In this document: piece by piece, positions 1 through 12,109 of the stretch
Layout: each line of letters starts with the position of its first letter
How positions within the stretch are numbered: the stretch's first letter is position 1
Source: Pempheris klunzingeri
Lineage: Eukaryota > Chordata > Actinopteri > Acropomatiformes > Pempheridae
Direction of reading: 5' to 3'
Length of the DNA: 64,000 bases
Assembly (NCBI RefSeq): GCF_042242105.1
Contig: NC_092033.1
Coordinates: 7,941,908 to 8,005,907, forward strand
Translations under genes and position numbers: made by a program
The notes under the pieces: model-generated
Told to the model about the DNA's origin: nothing
The model's input: the letters and a program-made list of their open reading frames with translations, nothing else
The model's database searches: none

Positions 1-18
1 CAGTGAGAGGGCACATGC

Positions 19-49
<31 letters not shown>

Positions 50-357
50 TAAACAAAGGCTTAGTGCACCTCAGGGCATCGTTATTGTCTACTTTCTCCT
101 CCATATGTTGGTGTGTGCATGGATACTTTATATTTGAGTTTGTGTGTGTGTGTGTGTGTGTGTGTGAGCGAGAGAGAATCTACAGAGTCATGGCAAGAAA
201 GGTGTCAGCTTTCAGGGGGACGTGTTGACACACGCCCACGTAACCAAGGCAACTAGAAATCGCCGCGGGTGCAGATGAAGCACGTTGTTGAGGCGAGCAA
301 TTATCCAGTTAGAGCCCTCCCCTGAATCATCGTGTGTGTGTGTGTGTGTTTGTGAGA

Positions 358-390
<33 letters not shown>

Positions 391-870
391 GCAAGAAGAG
401 ACACCAGCACATGGTCACATGACAAGCAGAATCTTGGGAGAGGTTGTAGAGCAGTTTGGGGAGATGACACACACACTCTAACCTCCATTTTAATATTCAG
501 GAACCAGCATGCGTCTGCCCCCGTGCTCCTCGCTATCCATCTCTACTGAGATATTTTCTAAAAATACTCTTCCACCCTTTTCTCTGACCCGTTCTTTATT
601 TTACCCCTCTCACTTTTCTCCTCCCTTCCCTCATCCATCCATCCCTCTCTTTCTCCTCTCTCGCTCAGTGTGAGTGCTAGCTAGTGCCCAGCGGGTTTTC
701 TAAGAGACGTATGACACACACACACACACATGCACTCACATAGGTAGGACGCACACACACACACACAGCTGTGATATGAGGCAGACAGAGGGAGACAGAA
801 AAACAGAAAAAAATGCATGCTGAGCTGAGATAAAGTACACACACACACACACACACACAGAGGCAGGTCA
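1..870. repeat. Cluster of short (CA)n/(GT)n tracts
   Basis: Alternating CA or GT runs lie at about 22-49, 141-166, 332-349, 361-387, 714-731, 751-767 and 838-859. The GT run at 332-349 and the CA run at 361-387 are only 11 bases apart and in opposite sense, so a transcript through them could fold back. Open frames here are microsatellite translations. No gene is visible. Confidence 0.9.
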
Positions 871-1156
871 TGCAGAGAGAAACTCTGCTACTGCGGCTGA
901 AGAAAAAGCCTGTGGCATATAGACCTACTGCTCTCTGGTTTTACATCGTCCCATCTTCATCAATTCTTTCTCTCTCACCTTATCATTACTTTGCTCATCT
1001 GTGATCGACTTGCCGTACAAATTGAAAATAGCAAAATGGTGGAGTCAGCTGACAAAGACTGAAGACATGCACTTTTGGTATTAAAAAGTTTGCTAATAAC
1101 CTCCTACAGGACACAGCCCGGCTTGCAGTTTTTGAGCCACACTGGCTGGGTTTTTC

Positions 1157-1178
1157 AACCCTAACCCTAACCCTAACT
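1157..1178 (+). repeat. Short interstitial telomere-like repeat
   Basis: About three consecutive CCCTAA units occur within otherwise unremarkable sequence. This is the vertebrate telomere hexamer read on the C-rich strand. The run is too short to be a telomere and may be chance or a relic of break repair. Confidence 0.6.
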
Positions 1179-1199
1179 AATGAAAGGGCCAAGACTCAG

Positions 1200-2880
1200 T
1201 GTACAGTTAGGTTTAACAGAACATTACTGTGAGGCAAATCACATCGTGCAAGTTATTTTTCTGCACCCGAAGGTTCGTCCAGCAAACTGCCCAGCCGTGG
1301 TCACAATTTAGCCTCATTCAGCTGGGAGCTGCTGTTAATCTCCCCCTCAGTTTACAACTCAAGGTGTTTGCAGTATCATTATAAAGCTTGGTATTCATGT
1401 CAGGATCTCTATTTTGAAAATGCATGCCACACTCTGCGCCCGAGTACCAAGGACGTAGGTGCTGCCACAGGGGACGGTGCAGTTAACTGCTTTGTCTGTG
1501 CCCTTGATGAAGTTACGGGCTATAAGTTAAAAGTGGAGTGGGACATTAAAAATAGTCACCTGACAATTTTGGTCGATTTTTGGATGCTTTGCATTTATCA
1601 ATCCAGTGTTTGGACAGCTTTAGTGAGTTTTAAAATATTCAAATCAATGTTTACACCAAATATTTGTGTGCTAGTTATAACTGTAGCTTTCCCTAATCTG
1701 ATCCATGTGGGGAGCTGCTTTTATGATGACCTACAATAGAAATCATGCTATGTCAAGAGTCTATTAATAGTCCTTTATCTGTTCTAATTAAATCAAAAAT
1801 AGCTTAAATGGATTAAAATAGCTCATAAGAGCTGTTTAAGAGCCCTCGATATATGCTTTCAATAAAAGGTACACATCTTAAATTGTATGAGATATCGTGC
1901 TAACACACTATTTTGTCCTCAAATTAAAACAGAGTGTTGCTCTGAGGTGCTGGTTAGAGCAGAAATTCAACCCCTGCATTATTCCTGTGATCATGGGAGT
2001 CGTGATCATGACCAAGCCCCCTCCGGCTAGAGAAAGATATTTGATGTATATTTATATGACACATATATGTCACGTCTGATTACATAAGAGTCAGAGCACC
2101 TAATCGTGTTCAGCAAGTGTGAGTATCTTTGCGGGTTTATGCTTTAAATCTGGAATATTTGTTATTTGCTTTCTGATTATCATTATTAAGATATAGCTGT
2201 TATGAAAATGTGCATGTTCATGGTGTTTGTGAATATTTTGACCTCATCATTCATGCCAATAATGTGTATTTGAGAGGGACAGAGAAGACGACAGTGGCCC
2301 ATCCATCAGTTAGAGTTGTGGTAAAAAAGAGGGAAAGTAGGGAAACGTTTAGGACAGAGTAGTGGGGATGAGGTCTGGTGATATGAGACAGATGAAATGG
2401 AGCTAGATAGTAACAAACAGATTGAATTTTGTATGAAAAAGACTAACTTTGGAAGATACTCTTTTGATTTGTCTAACTCAGACTGCTGATGCCTCATAAT
2501 AGCTTTAGATAAAGAAGAAAAAGATGTTTAAATATACATATGAGCATCTGACCATTATCTTAAGACAGACTTGAAAGGACATATTCTTCAGAAAAAGGAG
2601 GAGAGAGGCAGAGTGGCGGAGAGTTGCTGTCAGTTGTGCTCGGCTGCCTCCTTCCATGTAAAGACGCCTGTTTCTGCAGCTCCTCTGCTTCTCCGTTATC
2701 CTCACCTGATCACTGTTGCCTCTCTCCTCCTATCGCCGTCTCTCTCTCTCTCCCTCTCTTTCTGGCCCTATGTTTCTCATCAGCTCTGCCCCTCTCTCTC
2801 TCTTACTTTTTCCCTCACTCTTTCTCAACCACTCTGCCACACTCCACTGGCTTCAGCAAACGGCTCCCCTGTCATATTAT
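1200..2880. other. Intergenic, no gene recognised
   Basis: AT-rich single-copy-looking sequence. A 123-codon open frame on the + strand (1368-1739) has no recognisable domain, signal peptide or Kozak support, and its composition matches the surrounding non-coding DNA, so it is not called as a gene. From about 2700 the sequence becomes pyrimidine-rich (CT runs) and leads into the long CA tract. Confidence 0.6.
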
Positions 2881-2887
2881 CTCTCAC

Positions 2888-2889
<2 letters not shown>

Positions 2890-2983
<94 letters not shown>
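2890..2983 (+). repeat. (CA)47 microsatellite
   Basis: An uninterrupted CA run of about 94 bases, directly preceded by a CT-rich stretch. It creates long Thr-His open frames on the + strand and Cys-Val frames on the - strand that are not genes. Confidence 0.98.
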
Positions 2984-2984
<1 letters not shown>

Positions 2985-3097
2985 ACAGAAGCCTACAAAC
3001 AGCGAAGAGGCAGAGACGCAAGCATATAAAAAGTATACTGTTTACACCCAAAGACCACATGTGCACAGATATACTGTATGTTCTCCTGGCTATGTGC

Positions 3098-3205
3098 ACA
3101 GACACACACACACAGACACACACACACACACACACATACATATACCTGGATAAACAGAGGCACACAGATGTGCACACTCACACACACACACAAACACACA
3201 CTCAC
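3098..3205 (+). repeat. Interrupted CA-rich microsatellite
   Basis: Broken CA runs with CAGA and CATA interruptions, a second tract 115 bases after the perfect (CA)47. A GT tract follows at about 3698-3726. The intervening 3206-3690 shows nothing recognisable. Confidence 0.9.
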
Positions 3206-3856
3206 ACCAAGGCTACTCTGAGGTTGAAAGAGGCCCACTGCAAGGGACGAAAGTTACAACTTAGTTGAGAGTAAAAAAGATATGCTTTTCTCTCCACCTT
3301 TGCCGCTCTATTTCACCATTTTCCTGCTTTGATACATTAAAAATTGTGGTAAATATCTGCTATCTATCTATACATATAGTTATTACTGATACACACATAC
3401 TGTATACTTTTACTAACATCAGTTGAGATTAAAACGAGTCTTGAAGTATCAAAGCATAAGCAAAGCCAGATGCGAGACAACAGCTTCAAAGTGATTATTT
3501 TAGTGCTTCATGAGAGACACATGAGAGAAGTAGTCTTTTACAGACTTTTTCATTTTGTGATTACTTTATCACCCACAGTCATTTAAGGACACACCGTCAC
3601 CTCGTGAAAAAAAAAAATATAGATCTCATATGTGTGCAAGTTTGCTGCTGATCTCAGATTAAACTGTGGAACATAGTGTTTAATACCTACAACTGAGTGT
3701 GTGTGTGTGAGTGTGTGTGTGTGTGTGGAGGAACACACACTCGAATTGCAAACACTTGAAAGAAAGTGATGTCTGTCTTGAGGCTTTGGAGGCACAATGG
3801 TAAATACCAAGCAGATAAAGCATGTTGAATTTTATTAAAAGAGATCTTTACTTCAA

Positions 3857-3990
3857 TCAATCAATCAATCTTTATTTATATAGCATTCATAACAAGGGTT
3901 TTCTCCAGATGCTTTCCATAAAGATCACATTCAGATCAAACTCAATGATTCAAACATTCAAAATAAAGGATTCAAGAATCTTTACTTATT
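3857..3990 (+). repeat. Dispersed-repeat remnant with CAAT tail
   Basis: A short CAAT tandem run is followed by TTTATTTATATAGC and a sequence resembling the 3' tail of retroposon-type repeats that are very common in teleost genomes. It is recognised from memory and the family is not assigned. It is degenerate, with no coding capacity. Confidence 0.5.
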
Positions 3991-4639
3991 TGTTAAGAAG
4001 TGTTTCCATCATTATCAAGAGTATCACGTGTGGTGTGTTTTGTTTTATTGCAGCTTTGAAGGCAATCTCTTAATGCTCTCACTATTTGACTGATGAAATG
4101 TTGACTGAGAGTCTCTGGAGACGTGATTTTTGCTTTTTGCAACAAAGTAAGCGAAAGAAAAGAGCGGCTGTTTGCTGGAGACAATGCCCGCTGTATTCTG
4201 GTCTGTGGCCGCTCCGGAGAGACGCTCTGCTTGCATTTCCTCAGCAACAATAACACCGACAGAATCGCAATAAAATTACTAAATGTTCGAGCCAAGTGAG
4301 CGGACTGAGGAGGGCTTCTCCAGCTGGCTTCCCTGTGTTTCCTGTGTGGTCCGCTCAAAGGGTTAAAGCCCAAAGTGAACTGAATTGTAAGAAGTTGGTT
4401 TCCAAGGGAAACTGTTCGCACCGTTCCAGCTGAGGCGGGTCAAACCAACTGCCTGACACGGAAGGGGTAGGGGTGATACGGCACGATTGCGAATTAATTT
4501 CGCTTCAAATCGCTTATCAAATATCAACATACACGTATATACGTATTAAACAGTATTAATATCACTAATATTAGCGTTCTTTGTGATTGAGTCTGTTTTT
4601 TGACACATATGATAAGCACCACTATTTACGTGCACCCCT

Positions 4640-5327
4640 CCCGTACAGCTAGAGTGCTGAGGTCCCTGCCAAGTCGGTTTGAAAAGAGCAGACAAAGGCT
4701 TTGAGCTCAGGACGCCCCTCTCTCTCTCTCACTCTGCCTACAAAGCCAACCTAGCTCTATCCTTTCTGCTTTTCTATCATGGAAATGTTTTTCAATAGGC
4801 GGCGTTAAGAGTGCTGGTTTTATTTTTACTTTCTCATTCTGAAATGTACGACCGTCTGGATCCCCGCTCGGCCGAGAGAGGACGGCTTTTTGTAGGTATA
4901 ATACAAGGAAGCGTCGTCTGAGAGAGGGAGAGAGAGGGGGAAGGATTGACGCTTTTTCCTCCTCTCCTCCTCCTTCTTCCTTTCGCCCCCCTCTCCTCCT
5001 CTTTTTGGCGGAGAGAGGGGTTGAGGCAGGAATAAACGCTTTTTTTGTTTTTTTTTTCTTTTTCTTTTTTTAATGCATTTGAATCCTACTGCGCAACCAG
5101 ACCGGATCACGTGGGGCTGGAGAGAGTTGGATCGATTTTGCACAGTTCAATGTGAGAAAAAGAGAGAGAAACAAACAACTCCTATTTCTTTTTTTTACTT
5201 CTGTGGATAAGTGGGACTGTTGATACTTTTGCATAATTGCAAGAGAAGGGGGGTGTTTGAGTGGGTTCCTTTTTCAGCCTTGGAGGTGTGGAGTATTAAT
5301 TCTTATATGCCTGGGGTTTGAAAAACA
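4640..5327 (+). promoter_or_regulatory. fbxl14: Probable fbxl14 promoter and 5' UTR
   Basis: This interval immediately precedes the fbxl14 start codon. It is richer in GC and CpG than the flanks, with purine/pyrimidine-rich blocks (GA-rich at 4920-4945, CT-rich at 4950-5010, T-rich at 5038-5072). No clear TATA box is seen and the transcription start cannot be placed. The start codon context is strong, with A at -3 and G at +4. The 4070-4420 interval further upstream is non-repetitive and could hold regulatory sequence, but nothing specific is recognised there. Confidence 0.5.
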
Positions 5328-6530
5328 ATGGAGACGCACATTTCGTGCCTCTTCCCGGAAATTTTGGCCATGATTTTCAGCTATCTGGACGTGAGGGACA
5401 AAGGCAGGGTAGCCCAAGTGTGTATAGCTTGGAGGGACGCATCCTACCACAAGTCAGTGTGGAGGGGGGTGGAGGCCAAGCTGCACCTCCGCCGGGCCAA
5501 TCCTTCCCTGTTCCCCAGCCTCCAGGCCAGGGGTATCCGGAGGGTCCAGATCCTGTCCCTGCGCCGGAGCTTGAGCTATGTGATCCAGGGAATGCCTAAC
5601 ATCGAGTCCCTCAATCTGTCCGGCTGCTACAACCTGACGGATAACGGGCTGGGTCATGCGTTTGTGCAGGAGATCCCATCACTGAGGGTTTTGAACCTGA
5701 GTCTGTGCAAGCAGATCACAGACTCCAGCCTTGGCAGGATAGCTCAGTATCTGAAGAACCTGGAGGTGCTGGAGCTTGGCGGCTGCAGCAACATCACCAA
5801 CACTGGGCTTCTCTTGATAGCCTGGGGCCTCCACAGGCTCAAGAGCCTCAATCTGAGGTCCTGCAGGCATGTCTCGGACGTGGGGATTGGACATTTGGCA
5901 GGCATGACCCGCAGCGCAGCGGAGGGCTGCTTGAACCTGGAGTACCTGACTCTCCAGGACTGTCAGAAACTGACAGACCTGTCACTCAAACACATTTCCA
6001 AGGGGCTGACCAAGCTCCGGGTACTGAACCTGAGCTTCTGCGGTGGGATCTCAGACGCAGGGATGATCCACCTCTCCCACATGGCCTCCCTGTGGAGCCT
6101 CAACCTACGCTCCTGTGACAACATCAGCGACACGGGAACCATGCACCTCGCCATGGGCACGCTAAGGCTCTCCGGGCTTGACGTTTCCTTCTGCGACAAA
6201 ATAGGGGACCAGACCCTAGCATACATTGCCCAGGGGCTGTACCAGCTCAAGTCCCTGTCCCTGTGCTCGTGTCACATCTCTGACGACGGGATAAACCGGA
6301 TGGTGAGGCAGATGCACGAGCTGAGGACCCTGAACATTGGTCAGTGTGTGCGCATCACGGACAAAGGGCTGGAGCTCATAGCTGACCACCTGACCCAGCT
6401 GGCGGGCATCGACCTGTATGGATGTACCAAGATCACCAAGAGGGGACTGGAGAGGATCACACAGCTCCCCTGCCTTAAAGTGTTGAACCTGGGACTCTGG
6501 CAGATGACAGAGAGTGAGAAAGTGAGGTGA
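5328..6530 (+). CDS. fbxl14: F-box and leucine-rich repeat protein 14
   Basis: A complete 400-residue FBXL14 ortholog in one uninterrupted reading frame. By family knowledge FBXL14 (Xenopus Ppa) is the substrate-recognition subunit of an SKP1-CUL1-F-box ubiquitin ligase. It promotes degradation of Snail/Slug, Twist and related EMT factors, and of Mkp3 in zebrafish dorsoventral patterning. Residues 2-47 form the F-box (FPEILAMIFSYLDVRDKGRV, then a conserved W at 35 and 45). Residues about 70-395 are a chain of cysteine-containing leucine-rich repeats of 25-27 residues, each with an LxxLNLxxC core and a following ITD or ISD turn, for example LNLSGC at 95-100, LNLSLC at 122-127, LELGGC at 148-153 and LNLRSC at 174-179. 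Length equals the usual 400-residue form. The ATG sits in a strong context and opens the conserved METHISCLFPEIL N-terminus. Overlapping frames are shadows. Teleosts carry a and b paralogs, and which one this is cannot be settled here. Confidence 0.97.
   Translation: METHISCLFPEILAMIFSYLDVRDKGRVAQVCIAWRDASYHKSVWRGVEAKLHLRRANPSLFPSLQARGIRRVQILSLRRSLSYVIQGMPNIESLNLSGCYNLTDNGLGHAFVQEIPSLRVLNLSLCKQITDSSLGRIAQYLKNLEVLELGGCSNITNTGLLLIAWGLHRLKSLNLRSCRHVSDVGIGHLAGMTRSAAEGCLNLEYLTLQDCQKLTDLSLKHISKGLTKLRVLNLSFCGGISDAGMIHLSHMASLWSLNLRSCDNISDTGTMHLAMGTLRLSGLDVSFCDKIGDQTLAYIAQGLYQLKSLSLCSCHISDDGINRMVRQMHELRTLNIGQCVRITDKGLELIADHLTQLAGIDLYGCTKITKRGLERITQLPCLKVLNLGLWQMTESEKVR
6516..6528 (+). other. fbxl14: Possible cryptic splice donor at fbxl14 3' end
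   Basis: The last codons read GAG AAA GTG AGG TGA. The GAGAAA|GTGAGG junction (cut after 6521) resembles a splice donor. From memory the human protein is 418 residues with a different C-terminal tail, while the 400-residue form ends in KVR, which would fit use or retention of an intron at this point. No matching downstream exon was recognised in this window. Confidence 0.3.
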
Positions 6531-8174
6531 TTGGAAGTGTTATGTTGTTTTGTTTTGTTTTGTTCTTTTTGTTTTTGGATGGGGACAGAGGGAGGCATGA
6601 GGAGGAGGGGGGGAATAGATCAGCGGGGAAATTTCTTTTCTTATTTAAAAAGAGAGAAAACCTTCCTCTTCCCTCCTGTGTGGTTGTGTAAGGTGTGCTT
6701 CTCCCGTGTGACCAGAATTTTATGTTCAGATGTTTTATTTTTCTTTCTGCTGGCCGTGCAGGACTTAAATTAGTGTTTGAAATGACTTAATATTCTGCTT
6801 GGTAGGAAGCAATTAAAACTTTTGTTATGAGCTCATGAAGATCCCTGTTTTGAACTCAAATCAAGTTTTAATGTCACATGAATCCTGACATTGGACTGGA
6901 ATAACTTCAATGCAAATCAGCTTGTTTCACACATTTCTTAAATTCAAGTGTCATTTGAATAATCTGCTCCTTTCATTGACACTTGCTTCCAGAAAATTCT
7001 CAAAGTGAAACTTGCATTTATCCAAAACGACATCCACCTTTTCATTTGAAGCAAAATTAGTTTTCAGAACTTTTTATTTTATTATTATTTTTTTTACAGT
7101 GAGTCTGGATTTGAGACATTCACGACTAATCTCCGCTACAGCCATCACGCCTAAAAACATTTGGCTACCTCGTATGTGGTTGTTTTCGAAGGGTGTATAC
7201 TGTTAAAAAATAAAAGAAAGCAGAAGGAAAGCCAGAATGAGAGACTGGGAGAAAATGTGCCTAAAGGGACTGTGTCTGCCCCCTCCCCCATACCCTCCCT
7301 CCTTCCCTCCCTGCTTCCCTCCCTCCTCCATGAGCAGAGCTGGAGAAAAGAGACCAGGACACAATCTAACTACCTTTGTTCATTAACCCCCATAAACAGC
7401 AACAATTTCCCAGAGAGAGAGAGAGAAAGGGAGAGCGAGCTATAAATTCTACTCAGATTTCAAGAGGGCGATGCTTTATGCAAAAAAAAGAAAAAGAAAA
7501 CAAAAACCCGCTTGTGTGCAAGAGCTGTTTTATTGTCTATTTTCCTCATCTTTTTAGGGATGAAGTCCAACTTTAACTCCCTGTAGAGACGTGTTGTGTT
7601 CAAGCTTTGACAAATATAAAGGAGGCAAGATTATCAGCTTACCCTTAGAACAAATGCCTGTAGTCATCCTATAACAACACTATAGAGATATAGGATTGCA
7701 AGATAACATAAAAAAGGTATGATCAGGCCATTATTAAACACATACGTCCATGTAAGGGTGTTATAGGAATATTCTTTTTTTTTTTTTGTAAGGGATGCTG
7801 GAGGAAATAAACGTCAGTGGATGTTGTTCAGAGTGTCGTACTTCAAATTGAAGTGAATTCTATATCTTATACCCTTTATTGATCAAAACGAATCAGGGTT
7901 TGTCTCATGGCTTTATTTTCCCACGTTAATGCCAACACAGGTCGCATTCATATTCATGTTGCTCTCACCGGTGAGAGGGAGGGAGGGAGGGAGAGAGAGG
8001 GAGGAAAGGTAGGGATGTCTTTTTTTCCTCCTCTTTTTCTCCATCTCTCCCTGAATAAAAATACCCTGAATCCATTTTGAGACATGCTTAGAATAATGAG
8101 CGATCGATTATTTTTCTTTCTCTCTCTCCATCTCGGGTTACAAGCGGAATGCATCTCTTTCTCTCTCCCTCTCC

Positions 8175-8211
<37 letters not shown>

Positions 8212-8395
8212 CATGCACATACACACACACACACACATTAACACACATGCACACGCGCGCACACATGGAGACCTGTGTGTGTGCGCGATTTAATGTAATG
8301 CAATGACCTGCTAGAAAATTAATATACGGATGTGCGTCCTGCTGATAAAGCTGTGTGTGTTTGACAATAAAAAGATGTACTGTATATTATGTGTT
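6531..8395 (+). other. fbxl14: Probable fbxl14 3' UTR
   Basis: Non-coding AT-rich sequence directly after the fbxl14 stop. Candidate polyadenylation signals (AATAAA) lie at 7209, 7806, 8054 and 8366. The last is followed by a TG/T-rich stretch typical of a downstream cleavage element. A (CT)n-(CA)n microsatellite pair lies at 8178-8237. The true end cannot be chosen from sequence alone. Confidence 0.4.
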
Positions 8396-8399
8396 TGTA

Positions 8400-9227
8400 A
8401 AGAAGAAAAAAATGCAGAATCCCAAAATTAAATTGTTTTATATTCTTACGGTTAAAACAATTAAAGATATTTATATAATGAACGAAATGAGCGGTGTGGA
8501 CTACTTTTGTGTAGGTGTAGCACTTCTGTTTTTTTCTTTTTTGAACAAGAATGTGGAAAATATAAGTTTCCACAAGGTAATTGGACATTGTTTATTCCCA
8601 CAAGACAGGCAGCACTGCTATAGTCTTGTCCTGCATTGAGATTGTCCTTATTTAACACAATGAGGGCTTTTATTTTAATGCATTGCTCCTAATAACCACC
8701 CACACATTTCTCAGTATTGTCCCTGATCAGTCCAGTCTTGCTTCTCAAAGGGGCTGGAGAGGGAAAAAAAAGGAAAATCTGTTGTTTTATTATTTACGAG
8801 GAGATTCAAAATGGATGCTTGCCGTTTTGATTTGGCTGCAGTGCCTGTGTAATTAATTATCACCAGGGCGTTTATTATAGGAAGCTGTTCTACCCTGCTG
8901 ATTTTTTTAATCATAAACGTCTGTTTTATTTTTTTCCCTGAAATGCAGCAAAATAAGGTGTTCAGCTCAACTCGAAAGGGCAGCTGAATCTCACATTTAA
9001 GCCTCGAGGTTTCAAGGGGGGGTATGGGGTTTTGTTTGGTGGATTTCGTGCTTTAACTGGAAGATTTTGGGTTTTAGTTTTGGTTATTTTTGCAGTGTTT
9101 CATTTCACATGTGGCAGAGCTGCATCTGTGCGGCTGTATGTGCGGAGTAATGAGATCTAAAGTTGGTTAGAGCAAATTTCCCTCTTTCTGCTTTCCATCA
9201 GGACGTGTCCTGTGTGTGAAGTGACAC

Positions 9228-9258
<31 letters not shown>

Positions 9259-9448
9259 AGAGGGTTGCCAGACCAGTCAGTAGCCATTGTCCTTCTTTAG
9301 AAGTTAGGAAGGCAGGTTTTGGTGGGGGATTTTTTTTTCTTCTTTTCCTCTCTTTCTCCTCCTCTTGTTCAGTCACGCATACCAGATCTTAGACCAGGCA
9401 GGAGACCCCCCCCCTCCACACCCCCTTCTCCTTGCTTCCCCCTACAAC

Positions 9449-9483
<35 letters not shown>

Positions 9484-10160
9484 TTTAGCATTCCACACCA
9501 TCATTCAAAGCATTTAAGCATTCTCTCTCTCCTGACTCTCTGTCCATGGGGATTTGGGGATAAAGACCAGTGGAGGGATTGTTGACCACAGGGACACAGA
9601 GAGACAGAAAGAAAGAGGACACAGAGAGGGAGAGAGAATGTCAGTGTTTGCTGTTTCTTAAGTTTGCTTTAGCTGGCCTTTGGTCTTGCGCAATAACACT
9701 GCAACGAGTGCACATTGAGATGCGAAAGATTTGTCTGTGAAATCCTGTGGCACTTTATCTGGAAAACGTCTGAAAACCACAGGAACAGTAATATACTTAA
9801 TGAACAACTGTTGATATATATTCTACCTACACATCACTATTGTTGCACATTTTGTGTCTGTGGTTAATGTGGAACTGAGCTGGCTCGGCTGAATACTGAC
9901 TGCTGCAGCAAGGCGACAAAAGAAGTAGAAGTAAACTCAAAACGAAAGAGGTGTGACATCATAATAATTGGAGCTTGATAAGAGAATAGAGAGGAGGGCG
10001 GTGTACAACATATACAATTGTCTTTTTATCATTTGACATTTGGGTTCTGCAGACCTTTCCAACAGATACAGGAGACATAATGTGACAAGGTCATATCATG
10101 CATTTCTACCAAAAGGTCTTCAGGCTGCAATGAAGACTGACAAAGGTACAATCAGCTGCA
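8400..10160. other. Intergenic with CA tracts
   Basis: No gene is recognised. CA runs occur at about 9228-9253 and 9448-9481, the second preceded by a C-rich stretch. The rest is AT-rich single-copy-looking sequence. Confidence 0.7.
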
Positions 10161-10164
10161 TTCA

Positions 10165-10345
10165 AATGATAATGTGATACTTTAATAATCCCCATAGGGA
10201 AAATCTCTTTTTGTTTGCCACCTTCCACAGGGAGGTCAGAGGTCAGGCTCGACTCCAGATCCCCACTGCTGGAGCTACTGGGGGTTCGATGTCTTGCTCA
10301 AGGACACATCAACAGGGTGGAGGGTTGTCATGATTTTACATTAGG
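10165..10345 (+). repeat. Dispersed-repeat remnant
   Basis: The stretch has wording such as TTTAATAATCCCCATAGGGA and CTTGCTCAAGGACAC that I associate with a widespread fish repeat. The family is not assigned and the copy is degenerate and non-coding. Confidence 0.4.
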
Positions 10346-10945
10346 TCACCTTGCCTCCCGTGCTGTCAGTTTGTGAGTCCTTGGAGGACGTGCAGGCCAC
10401 CTATGAAGCACCAATTGTAAAATACTGAAACTCTTTTTCTATGAAACAATTCGCCTGAACAATCTGTGAGGGGAATGCAGACTCGTCCCTTATTGTATAA
10501 GTTGCGGTCTCAATTTGCATTTTGAATAGAGGGAGCCGAGTGTGAATTAAGCTCTGGAGTTTCGCTGCTGGGTGTTCGGCATTATGTAGTTACAGAGCAT
10601 GATATATCACTCTATTGTACACAGCGCAAGTTAACTTTGTGCTGTATGAAATGAGCTGTGCATTAAGTATTGAATGCAGGTGATATCAATGTTTTTATTG
10701 CTAAAAAGTTCATTCATGTTTGAGAAAAGCTATACTCCCTCGTATTTAGTAGCTACTTTGAGCATGCAAGTACAGAACGTTACTCCTTTTTAGTCCAGGT
10801 CTGCTTCCATTTTGTAAGAGTTGTGCACATTCACATCCAGTAAAACCACTTTCCTGCAGGTATAGTTTAGTATTTGGATTTTCCATCTAAATGATATGTA
10901 GGTTTCAGATTTAAGCACAACCTTTCAACTGTTTTGAATCCACTT

Positions 10946-11464
10946 AAAGTAATTGTTTGAGTAATTATTCTTGATGAGAGTTAGATGAGAAGATTGATGA
11001 TGCTTTCATATCTGTGAGTTGAATGTGAAATTGGAGAATGGAGAACTGGGAGATGCTTAGCCTAGCTTAGCTTAACTCAAAGACTTTTAAGGGGAAAAGC
11101 TACCCTGGCACCGTCTAAAGCTACGTATCCGCTCACCACCAGCTCACTAATTAACACATTACATCCAATTTGCTTAATCCGTATAAAACTGGTTTTCTTT
11201 GGATGTCCAGTAACATCATGATGTTGACAAAACTCCACAAAGTGCAGTAAAACCACAAGTTGTGTGCCAATTAGTGAGCTTTAGAGGTGTTGGTAGACCG
11301 ACTTTGTTGCCTGTGGACAGAGCCAGATAGCCGTCTGCAGTCTTTATGCTAAGGTCAGCTGACTAGCCAGCTGTAGCTTCACATTAACCATACAGACAGC
11401 TAGATATTCTTGTCCGGCTCCCAGCAACATAGTAAATAACCATATTTCCCAAAATGTTGAACTA
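10946..11464. mobile_element. Foldback-type non-autonomous DNA element
   Basis: The two halves are imperfect inverted copies of each other. The left half has GATGAGAGTTAGATGAGAAG, TTAGCCTAGCTTAGC and CAGCTCACTAATTAACAC. The right half has the complement of these in reverse order, from ATTAGTGAGCTTTAGAGGTG through TTTATGCTAAGG to CCCAAAATGTTGAAC. I recognise the words as a teleost-wide palindromic MITE. It has no coding capacity and is heavily decayed. A related shorter copy lies at 60826-61048. Confidence 0.7.
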
Positions 11465-11469
11465 CACTT

Positions 11470-12109
11470 CAACAGGTTCAAGTCTTACTACTGTATGTTG
11501 ACAGTCTGATGATGTGGAGATGATCAAAAAGTCCACATACAAAAAGCCACAAAATGGCTGGCCAACAAATTTAACAAAAAGTTCTGCCATGTTCAGCAAA
11601 TCGAGGATGAGACTGAAAGCTGGTGATTCCCCTGCTTGGCTCACTTCCCTGTGTAGATGAATTCCCCTACAGACTAAGCAAGGCACCAACACCGCCAGAC
11701 TCTGCTTTATTTAACTCAAAGGTTCCATTGTGGCAAGCATGCTAAAATGTGTGCAACCGTTGGCGCTGTAAGGTTGCTGGGATCAAAGCACCCACCAAAT
11801 GGCTTTATATTAAGAGTATACCTTGTGCTTAGTGTGACTCTCTCTTCAAACCCACACATCCTGCCTGTCTGCGTGACTGACAGCTTCTACGCAAGTTAAT
11901 TCAAAAGCCTACAGGCACCCAAATTAGACAAAAGCCCTCATTTCTTCCCCATATAGGTCACTGACGAACCTTTTCGTGCTATAAATGCTGCTTTTGCATT
12001 TGAACTTTGGTGTGTGAGTGAGCGAGTCGGGCCTGTAAGTTGTAAAAGTTGAACAGTGACTCGTCACGTCATGCTCTGAACCACATTTCCTGTCAGGCAG
12101 AGAGGAACA

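Noticed and set aside
1368-1739. 123-codon open frame with mixed composition
   Set aside because: More protein-like than most, but no domain, weak start context, AT-rich codons like the surroundings and no splice or promoter signals seen.
2571-3268. Overlapping open frames of 70-150 codons on both strands
   Set aside because: They consist largely of Thr-His or Cys-Val runs translated from the CA microsatellites, with no domain or start support.
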